Assembly: GCA_946481195.1 (NCBI GenBank) | Contig: CAMLNG010000149.1 | Location: 1 to 8,314 of the forward strand | Direction of reading: 5' to 3' | From: an uncultured Chromatiaceae bacterium | GTDB lineage: Bacteria > Pseudomonadota > Gammaproteobacteria > Enterobacterales > Alteromonadaceae | Length of the DNA: 8,314 nt | Notes under the pieces: generated by a model | Seen by the model: the letters and a program-made list of their open reading frames with translations, nothing else | Databases searched by the model: none | What the model was told of the DNA's origin: nothing | Program-made: the position numbers and the translations under genes | Shown here: positions 1 to 4,958 of the stretch, one piece after another | How positions within the stretch are numbered: position 1 is the first letter of the stretch | Layout: every line of letters starts with the position of its first letter

Positions 1-2
1 CA

Positions 3-692
3 CATCAGCACTGTGCGATGAAAGTCGGCACTGATGCATTGTTGCTGGGCGCCTGGACTTCAGCGCCTGCCAGCGGTGATTGCCTGGATATTGGCTGTGG
101 CAGCGGCATTCTGAGTCTGATGCTGGCGCAGCGCACCGGGGCAATGCAGCTTATCGATGCCGTGGAGCTGGACAGTGCTGCCGCCGGACAAGCCAGGCAG
201 AATGTACTCGAGAGTCCATGGCCAAGCCGGATCCGGGTTATCGAACGGGATATTTTAACCTATCCGGGCAGCGCTGACCACTTAGCACAGCGTCGCTATC
301 AGCAGATCATATCAAATCCGCCATATTTCACTGCCGCATTAACCAATCCGGACCAGCAGAAACAACTGGCGCGCCACAATGCGCTGCTGCCATTTGCCGA
401 TCTGTTGCAGACAGCGGCCATGTTGCTGGCGCCAACAGGCCGCTTTAGCCTGATTTTACCTGTGTCGGAAGCTGAGCGTTTGCTGGTTTTGGCTAAAGAC
501 AACGGCTGGCACTTAATCAGGTCGCAGCCGGTCCAGAGCCAGCCGGATAAAACCCCGGCGCGGCAGTTACTCGAGCTTGGGCTTGTTCCCCAAACCCATG
601 AAGCGCTGCCGGTGTTGCTGGTGCGTGACGAACAAGGGCACTATAGTCCGGCCTATCGCCAGCTGCTGGCGGATTTTTATCTGAAGTTCTGA
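3..692 (+). CDS. trmN6: tRNA1(Val) (adenine(37)-N6)-methyltransferase, 5'-truncated by window edge
   Basis: This enzyme transfers a methyl group from S-adenosylmethionine to N6 of A37 in tRNA1(Val) in the cytoplasm (E. coli YfiC/TrmN6). The open frame runs to the window edge: codons before the first ATG (position 18) read HQHCA, then MKVGTDALLLGAW. E. coli TrmN6 has a very similar internal stretch (CAMKVGTD) about 25 residues from its start, so the ATG at 18 is not the true start and roughly 20 residues are missing. Counting from that internal Met, the SAM-binding motif I LDIGCGSG is at 23-30, an acidic ELD at 50-52, and the catalytic NPPY motif typical of N6-adenine methyltransferases at 100-103. 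The C-terminus is complete. The stop codon touches the ribosome binding site of the next gene, so the two are probably co-transcribed. Confidence 0.93.
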   Translation, partial: HQHCAMKVGTDALLLGAWTSAPASGDCLDIGCGSGILSLMLAQRTGAMQLIDAVELDSAAAGQARQNVLESPWPSRIRVIERDILTYPGSADHLAQRRYQQIISNPPYFTAALTNPDQQKQLARHNALLPFADLLQTAAMLLAPTGRFSLILPVSEAERLLVLAKDNGWHLIRSQPVQSQPDKTPARQLLELGLVPQTHEALPVLLVRDEQGHYSPAYRQLLADFYLKF

Positions 693-701
693 GGAAACAG
701 G

Positions 702-1898
702 ATGTCGACAACGCTGCCGCTTTCACCCACGGAGTTTTTACAGCTGCTGCTGGCGAAACAGCATTTAAGTACCCCGCAAAGCCGGCGCAGCGGCACATTG
801 CAAGCCATTGAACAACTTGGTTATGTGCAGATAGATTCCATTAATGTGGTCGAGCGCGCGCACCACCATGTGTTATTTAACCGGGTGAAAAACTATCAGC
901 CACAGTGGCTGGATGATTTATTAGAAAAAAAGCAAATTTTTGAATATTGGTCCCATGCCGCAGCGTTTCTACCGATGCGGGATTTCCGTTTCAGCCTGTA
1001 TCGCAAAGCGCAGCTACAACAGGGTCAGAAACACTGGTTTGCGCCGGATCATCAGCAAATGCGTGAAGTGCGGGCCAGAATTCGCGCTGAAGGACCGCTC
1101 AAGGCGGCCGATTTTGCTAAAACGACTGAGGCCAGTGGCCCCTGGTGGGATTGGCAGCCGGCGAAAAAAGCACTGGAGCAGCTCTTTATGCAAGGCGAGC
1201 TGATGGTGGTGCGCCGCGAGCGTTTCCAGAAAGTGTTGGACCTGACCGAACGAGTGTTACCGGCTGGCACCGATTGCCGGGTTCCGGACGAGCGTGAATA
1301 TGCTTTGCATCTGATTGAGCGTTTTTTGCAGTGCCACGTCGCCGGCACTGCCGCTCAAATCAGTTATCTCCGGCCCGGCATGAAAGCACCGGTGACAGCG
1401 CTGCTGCGGGAGCTGGCGCACAGCGGCGTGTTGCAAAGTTTTTTGTATCAGGGGCAAAGTTATTATGCCGAGAACTCACAATGGCAGCTGCCTGCGAAGG
1501 CGACTCAGGTCTATTTGCTGAATCCGTTTGATAATCTGCTGATCCAGCGCCAGCGTTTACAGCATTGGTTTGGTGCAGACTATCAGCTGGAAATCTATGT
1601 ACCGGCGGAAAAACGTCAATTCGGTTATTACAGTTTGCCGGTATTTTACGGCACGCAATATGTCGGGTTGGTTGATGTCAAAGCACAGCGCGACCAAGGG
1701 CTGTTGTTATTGCAACATTTGCAGCTGGCACCACAGTGGCTGCAGAAAAGCCGGTTTGTGCAGCAGTTTGCCAAAGCGATACAGGCTTATGCCGGTTTTA
1801 ATGGCTGTTTTGAAGTGATGCTGGTTAGGGCAGAACCAAAGCTACAACAGTGGTTCCAAAATGAAATCAGCCCGCTGCTGCAAAGCAAAGCGGGCTGA
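702..1898 (+). CDS. ycaQ: YcaQ-family (HTH_42) interstrand-crosslink DNA glycosylase
   Basis: A 398-residue protein matching the YcaQ/AlkZ winged-helix family. E. coli YcaQ is about 410 residues and removes alkylated bases and unhooks nitrogen-mustard-type interstrand crosslinks. The N-terminal part carries the catalytic Q-x-D motif of the YcaQ branch, Q43-I44-D45, in the context LGYVQIDSINVV. Streptomyces AlkZ has QxQ at this place. A conserved EYWSHAAAFLP segment follows at 81-91. Winged-helix repeats should make up the rest of the protein. The start is well supported: GAGGAA at 691-696 lies 6 nt before the ATG and overlaps the trmN6 stop codon. The last ten nucleotides (1889-1898) form one arm of a terminator hairpin that serves the convergent gene. 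The family assignment is strong. The substrate range is inferred from the family. Confidence 0.88.
   Translation: MSTTLPLSPTEFLQLLLAKQHLSTPQSRRSGTLQAIEQLGYVQIDSINVVERAHHHVLFNRVKNYQPQWLDDLLEKKQIFEYWSHAAAFLPMRDFRFSLYRKAQLQQGQKHWFAPDHQQMREVRARIRAEGPLKAADFAKTTEASGPWWDWQPAKKALEQLFMQGELMVVRRERFQKVLDLTERVLPAGTDCRVPDEREYALHLIERFLQCHVAGTAAQISYLRPGMKAPVTALLRELAHSGVLQSFLYQGQSYYAENSQWQLPAKATQVYLLNPFDNLLIQRQRLQHWFGADYQLEIYVPAEKRQFGYYSLPVFYGTQYVGLVDVKAQRDQGLLLLQHLQLAPQWLQKSRFVQQFAKAIQAYAGFNGCFEVMLVRAEPKLQQWFQNEISPLLQSKAG
1867..1898 (-). terminator. Intrinsic terminator of the minus-strand secreted-protein gene, embedded in the ycaQ 3' end
   Basis: A perfect 10-bp inverted repeat (TCAGCCCGCT at 1867-1876, AGCGGGCTGA at 1889-1898) encloses a 12-nt loop. 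Read on the minus strand the stem is followed by TTTCATTTT, a broken U tract. Read on the plus strand it is followed by TATTCTGCGC, so it mainly serves the minus-strand gene that ends at 1922. One arm contains the ycaQ stop codon. Confidence 0.7.
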
Positions 1899-1921
1899 TA
1901 TTCTGCGCTAAAAAGTGTGAA

Positions 1922-2293
1922 TTAGCTTGCGCTGCGCGCTTTGATTGTTTCGATGATTGGCGATGCAGCGAAGCCATTGCTTTGCGCCCATTCCACGTCA
2001 CCTGAAGCGGCAACCTGGCTGCCTGGTAATTGTTTGACGATAAATTCAGCGGCGTCAGCGGCGTTGTGTTTGATGGCAAAACGGATCAGCGGCAGGCCGT
2101 CACACTGGATGCCGTCATAAACGTTTTTGATGCGCATACGATTGTCTGACAGCGTTTTACGGATGCTGTTTTTGTCGTTTGCTGCCACGTATGAACACAA
2201 AGACTGGGCGATTTGCTCGTCGGCGCTGGCTGGGGTGATGGCAAACAGTGGGCTTACTACAACAGCGATTACAGACAGTGCTTTAAAGTTCAT
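1922..2293 (-). CDS. Small secreted protein of unknown function (resembles DUF3718)
   Basis: A 123-residue protein with a typical Sec signal peptide: Lys4, a hydrophobic core (residues 5-19), then PASA with probable cleavage after Ala24, leaving about 99 mature residues, most likely periplasmic or released. The mature part has exactly two cysteines, C33 (SLCSYVAAND) and C64 (GIQCDGLPL), which could form a disulfide. The pattern of an early LC..VA segment and a later C-(D/N)-G-x-x-L-x-x-FA segment recalls the Alteromonadales family DUF3718; this comes from memory and is not certain. The stretch LPLIRFAIKHNAADAAEFIV (67-86) also looks a little like one ankyrin-type helix pair. No catalytic motif is visible. 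The start is fixed by GGAG 6 nt upstream and by the signal peptide. The gene stands alone, converges on ycaQ, and is preceded by a c-di-GMP riboswitch, which suggests a role in the motile/sessile transition (inference). Confidence 0.85.
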   Translation of the reverse strand: MNFKALSVIAVVVSPLFAITPASADEQIAQSLCSYVAANDKNSIRKTLSDNRMRIKNVYDGIQCDGLPLIRFAIKHNAADAAEFIVKQLPGSQVAASGDVEWAQSNGFAASPIIETIKARSAS

Positions 2294-2414
2294 CGTTAAC
2301 TCCGGTGCCGTCAGGCAATTATCAAGTCAGGGGGATACGATGAAAGGCGAGCAGGACTCCTGCACAGACGCAAAAACGTAGCACGTTTTGCAAATCTTCA
2401 TCCCGGTGATGTTG
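2294..2414 (-). promoter_or_regulatory. Expression platform / long leader between aptamer and start codon
   Basis: About 120 nt of leader. It can form CATCCC-GGGATG right after the aptamer (2419-2414 with 2404-2399), a 9-bp hairpin with one bulge (minus strand 2391-2370), and the imperfect palindrome GCAGGAGTCCTGC (2363-2351). The segment GCCTTTC (2348-2342) is complementary to GAAAGGC (2497-2491) at the 5' edge of the aptamer and could compete with ligand-bound folding. None of the hairpins is followed by a run of U, so no clear intrinsic terminator is seen and translational control is the simpler guess. A 24-codon open frame fills much of the segment (2401-2327). Confidence 0.5.
2299..2303 (-). 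promoter_or_regulatory. Ribosome binding site of the secreted-protein gene
   Basis: GGAGT on the minus strand, with GGAG ending 6 nt before the ATG at 2293. A small hairpin (TGCC-TGAC-GGCA, minus strand, about 2307-2318) lies directly upstream. The CCGGAG around the site could also pair, with one G-U, with CUUCGG of the aptamer (2461-2456). Access to this site is a plausible control point for the riboswitch, but this is not shown. Confidence 0.65.
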
Positions 2415-2500
2415 GGATGGCAGCCCGGCTGTCATAGGTTTTTTAACCCTTAGACCCGAAGCTTTGCGTGAGCAGTCTTTCAACTGTCTTGCCTTTCGAT
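2415..2500 (-). ncRNA. Cyclic-di-GMP-I (GEMM-I) riboswitch aptamer
   Basis: Read on the minus strand, this 86-nt element carries the GEMM-I landmarks in order. First comes AGGCAA, then hairpin P2 CAGTT-GAAA-GACTG (2486-2473) with a GNRA tetraloop, then the signature ACGCAAAGC (2469-2461). P3 follows, pairing CGG with CCG (2458-2456/2428-2426) and GUC with GAC (2455-2453/2433-2431). P3 is capped by a tetraloop receptor of the 11-nt type, UCUAAG (2454-2449) opposite UAUGA (2436-2432). The element ends with the signature AGCCGGGCTGCC (2430-2419). GC at 2492-2491 can pair with GC at 2467-2466, as in the known junction. Aligned by eye to the Vibrio Vc2 aptamer, the ligand contacts G20, A47 and C92 correspond to G2493, A2465 and C2420. 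A G at position 20 favours c-di-GMP over 3',3'-cGAMP. The element lies in the leader of the secreted-protein gene. Confidence 0.9.
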
Positions 2501-2507
2501 GTCGCGC

Positions 2508-2536
2508 ATTTTATGCAGATAAAATAAGAGTGGCAA
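2508..2536 (-). promoter_or_regulatory. Sigma70-type promoter of the riboswitch-controlled gene
   Basis: On the minus strand, -35 TTGCCA (2536-2531) and -10 TAAAAT (2513-2508) are separated by exactly 17 nt. The expected transcription start is near 2502-2500, so the RNA begins with the aptamer and the leader is about 209 nt. A/T-rich tracts directly upstream of the -35 (about 2541-2567) could act as an UP element. Confidence 0.75.
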
Positions 2537-2647
2537 GCGTTATTTTAACATTTGTGCACTTTTTTCCACCAGGACTGGTCTGAGCAGAATCATGCACTTA
2601 GCGTGATATCGATGAGAAAACCAGCAAAAATGCACCTTACAGCGCAA
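2537..2647. other. Intergenic stretch downstream of fldB
   Basis: Between the fldB stop codon and the promoter of the riboswitch gene. I see no gene, and no convincing terminator for fldB. It holds an inverted repeat ACCAG-GA-CTGGT (2568-2579) and a GTGCAC palindrome, either of which could be an operator, but nothing identifies a regulator. A 12-bp palindrome, TTAACTAGTTAA, begins at the fldB stop codon (2648-2659). Confidence 0.4.
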
Positions 2648-3190
2648 TTAACTAGTTAACTCTGTCATTTCCGCCAGGATCTGGGCGGTCCAGCCGAGCA
2701 GGCGGCTGTCGGTCTGGTCGTACTGATTTTCTTCATCAAGTGCAAGGCCCACAAACCATTCACCGTCCGGTGTGACTGCTTTGGATTTTTCGAATTCATA
2801 GCCTGCAGTTGACCAGAAGCCGATGCGCTGACAATTTTGACCGGCGATGGCGTCACTCAGCATACCCATCGCGTCAACAAACCATTCGGTGTAGCCAATC
2901 TGATCACCCATGCCAAAAATGGCGACGATTTTACCATCGAGGTTTACATTGGCGATGTCGTCCCAATGCGCTTCCCAGTCTTCTTGTAACTCGCCGAAAT
3001 CCCAGGTGGAGATCCCCAGGATCAGCACATCATAATCCTGCATCCGTTGTAGTGGCTGCTGTTTGATGTTGTGCAGTGATACACTGCTGTTGGTTGGCAA
3101 AGCCGGATCTGACTCCAGCAAGACTTTCAGCTTCTCGGCAGTCATCTCGGTGTAACAAGTGGTGGACCCGTAGAAAATGGCAATATTCAT
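2648..3190 (-). CDS. fldB: Flavodoxin 2 (FldB type)
   Basis: A 180-residue long-chain flavodoxin, an FMN-binding low-potential electron carrier of the cytoplasm. The phosphate-binding loop GSTTCYTEMTAE is at 8-19. The loop contacting the isoalloxazine ring is around STWDFGELQEDW (61-72), and FGMGDQIGY at 92-100 is also characteristic. Near-identity in these blocks to E. coli FldB, rather than FldA, and the position divergent from xerD support fldB. The ATG at 3190 is chosen because it gives MNIAIFYGST, aligned with E. coli MNMGLFYGSS. GGA of TTGGATG lies 8 nt upstream. The in-frame TTG one codon earlier is less likely. Its electron-transfer partner cannot be told from the sequence. Confidence 0.93.
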   Translation of the reverse strand: MNIAIFYGSTTCYTEMTAEKLKVLLESDPALPTNSSVSLHNIKQQPLQRMQDYDVLILGISTWDFGELQEDWEAHWDDIANVNLDGKIVAIFGMGDQIGYTEWFVDAMGMLSDAIAGQNCQRIGFWSTAGYEFEKSKAVTPDGEWFVGLALDEENQYDQTDSRLLGWTAQILAEMTELTS

Positions 3191-3236
3191 CAATCACATC
3201 CAAAAAAGCGGTTTTGGCACAAGCCAGGCTGGGCGG

Positions 3237-3265
3237 ATTGTAACAGAGGGGAAAAGCCGGCCCAA
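3237..3265 (-). promoter_or_regulatory. Probable fldB promoter
   Basis: On the minus strand, -35-like TTGGGC (3265-3260) lies 17 nt from -10 TACAAT (3242-3237). The -10 is preceded by TGT, giving an extended -10. Predicted transcription starts near 3230, about 40 nt before the ATG. The start is inferred from motif match only. No equally good promoter for xerD was found in this 101-nt divergent region. Confidence 0.55.
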
Positions 3266-3291
3266 GTTCAGCATTGCGGCCAAGGTTGCTC

Positions 3292-4215
3292 ATGACTGAT
3301 CGCCGCCAACGCGCACAACAGCCCTCAATGCCGAGTGTGGCACTGATCACACAGTTTCTCGACGAACTCTGGCTCAGTGATGGCGTCAGCGCACATACGT
3401 TAGCAGCGTATGGTACTGATTTGCGTCAGCTTGCTTGTTTCACTGAACAACAGGGACTGTCATTTCCACAGGCAGATGCGGCTTTATTGGAAGCCTTTCT
3501 GGCCAGCCGCTACGACAAAGGCTTGTCGCCACGTAGCACGGCACGGCTGCTCAGTAGCTTGCGGCGATTTTTTCAGACTTTGCATCAGCGCGGCGACATT
3601 ACGCACAATCCGCTGGCTGGTGTGATAAACCCCAAACTTGGTCAGCCACTGCCGAAAACCTTGTCAGAACAAGATGTCACTGCTTTGCTGGCGGCACCGG
3701 ATTTAAATGAAGCTATTCAGTTTCGCGACAAAGTGATGCTGGAACTGCTGTATGCGTCAGGCCTGCGGGTCAGCGAGCTGGTCAGCCTGACCTTGCCGCA
3801 GGTGAATGCGCGCCAGGGCGTATTGCGGGTTTTTGGCAAAGGCTCGAAAGAGCGGCTGGTGCCTTTTGGCGAAGAAGCCGCCGACTGGCTGCAGCGTTAT
3901 CTGGCGCATGGCCGGCCTTTATTGCTGAGCGAGCCGACTGATGTGCTGTTCCCAAGTCAGCGGGGGGGACAAATGACGCGACAGACGTTCTGGCACCGGA
4001 TTAAGTTTTATGCGAAAGTGGCCGGCATTAATGCAGAGTTGTCGCCGCATACCTTGCGCCACGCTTTTGCCACCCATTTATTGAACCACGGCGCGGATTT
4101 GCGCGTCGTACAGTTGTTGCTGGGCCACAGTGATCTGTCGACCACACAGATTTATACCCATGTTGCCCAGCTGCGGTTAAAGCAGTTACATCAGTTACAT
4201 CATCCGCGAGGTTAG
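3292..4215 (+). CDS. xerD: Tyrosine site-specific recombinase XerD
   Basis: XerD acts with XerC at the dif site, under FtsK control, to resolve chromosome dimers. From the ATG at 3292 the protein has 307 residues (E. coli 298). An N-terminal SAM-like core-binding domain covers about 18-110 and the catalytic domain about 120-300. All six catalytic residues are present: R159 (SGLRVSEL), K183 (FGKGSKERLVP), H253 and R256 (SPHTLRHAFATHLLNHGADL), H279 (LLGHSDLSTTQIYTH) and nucleophile Y288. The C-terminal end QLHQLHHPRG matches XerD rather than XerC. AAGG at 3282-3285 stands 6 nt before this ATG. An upstream in-frame TTG (3274) and a downstream ATG (3328, no ribosome binding site) are less likely starts. 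The N-terminus is about ten residues longer than in E. coli. It is first in a run with dsbC and recJ. Confidence 0.96.
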   Translation: MTDRRQRAQQPSMPSVALITQFLDELWLSDGVSAHTLAAYGTDLRQLACFTEQQGLSFPQADAALLEAFLASRYDKGLSPRSTARLLSSLRRFFQTLHQRGDITHNPLAGVINPKLGQPLPKTLSEQDVTALLAAPDLNEAIQFRDKVMLELLYASGLRVSELVSLTLPQVNARQGVLRVFGKGSKERLVPFGEEAADWLQRYLAHGRPLLLSEPTDVLFPSQRGGQMTRQTFWHRIKFYAKVAGINAELSPHTLRHAFATHLLNHGADLRVVQLLLGHSDLSTTQIYTHVAQLRLKQLHQLHHPRG

Positions 4216-4233
4216 GATGATCAAGGATTTATC

Positions 4234-4953
4234 ATGAAAAAATTCTGTGCCGCATTATTGCTGGCGTTGCCTTCTGTGTCTTTACTGGCGGCACCTGCCG
4301 CTTTACCTGTTGAGCCCAAACTGGCCCAGCAACTGGCAGAACTGGGACTTAAGCCAACTTCAGTGGCCAACGCGCCTGTTCCGGGCTTATTGCAGGTGTT
4401 TACTGACCGGGGCTTGTTTTTCGCGAGCGCGGATGGCCAGTACCTGATCCAGGGTGAAGTCTTTGATTTAAAAAACAAAGTGCACGTCAATGAAGAAGTG
4501 ATGAAGCCGATGCGTCAGGCTGGTGTGAAGCAAATGTCGGCGTCTGCGATTGAATTTAAAGCGAAAAATGAAAAATTCGCCGTGACTGTGTTCACTGATA
4601 CCGATTGTGGTTATTGCCGCAAACTGCACAGTGAAATGCAGGATTATCTGGATGCCGGTATCACAGTGCGTTATCTGGCGTATCCGCGCGGTGGCGAAAA
4701 CAGCCAGACTTTTAATACCTTAGAATCGATTTGGTGCTCTAAAGATAAACAAGGCGCCATGAACAAAGCAAAATCTGGCAGTGAAGTTTCTGTGGCGAAA
4801 TGCGCCACAAACGTCGCCGCGCAGTACCATATGGGGCAAAGTTTTGGCATTAGCGGCACGCCAGCCATAGTGCTGCCGGATGGCAGTTTAATCCCGGGGT
4901 ATCAGCCGGCTGCGGCTTTGGCAGCTGCATTAACTCAACTGGCTAAACGATAA
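4234..4953 (+). CDS. dsbC: Thiol:disulfide interchange protein DsbC
   Basis: A periplasmic protein disulfide isomerase that reshuffles wrong disulfides and is kept reduced by DsbD. Its 239 residues begin with a Sec signal peptide (MKKFCAALLLALPSVSLLAA), probably cleaved around residues 19-22. An N-terminal dimerisation domain follows at about 25-85, then a linker and a thioredoxin fold. The active site is C125-G-Y-C128 in VFTDTDCGYCRKLH, the cis-proline is P210 (SGTPA), and C168 and C190 match the structural second disulfide pair of E. coli DsbC. C5 lies in the signal peptide and is not a lipobox. AAGGA at 4223-4227 is 6 nt before the ATG, and the gene follows xerD by 18 nt, so co-transcription is likely. 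Confidence 0.95.
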   Translation: MKKFCAALLLALPSVSLLAAPAALPVEPKLAQQLAELGLKPTSVANAPVPGLLQVFTDRGLFFASADGQYLIQGEVFDLKNKVHVNEEVMKPMRQAGVKQMSASAIEFKAKNEKFAVTVFTDTDCGYCRKLHSEMQDYLDAGITVRYLAYPRGGENSQTFNTLESIWCSKDKQGAMNKAKSGSEVSVAKCATNVAAQYHMGQSFGISGTPAIVLPDGSLIPGYQPAAALAAALTQLAKR

Positions 4954-4958
4954 GCCCA

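Noticed and set aside
2127..2381. 84-codon plus-strand open frame
   Set aside because: It lies antisense to the signal-peptide-bearing gene and its leader, has no ribosome binding site, and its protein has no recognisable features.
2370..2391. Leader hairpin as an intrinsic terminator
   Set aside because: On the minus strand most of the stem is A-T pairs, the U run lies inside the stem, and GTCTGTG follows, so it does not fit a terminator.
2415..2500. Reading the element as a 3',3'-cGAMP (GEMM-Ib) riboswitch
   Set aside because: The base aligned to position 20 is G. The cGAMP-selective class usually has A there. The alignment was done by eye.
2648..2659. 12-bp palindrome TTAACTAGTTAA as an operator
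   Set aside because: It overlaps the fldB stop codon at the end of the gene, is A/T-rich, and has no promoter within reach.
3191..3193. TTG as the fldB start codon
   Set aside because: It adds one residue before ATG at 3190. The ATG gives an N-terminus that aligns with E. coli FldB and has suitable spacing to GGA.
3274..3291. TTG at 3274 as the xerD start
   Set aside because: The ATG at 3292 has AAGG 6 nt upstream. The TTG has no comparable site and lengthens an already long N-terminus.
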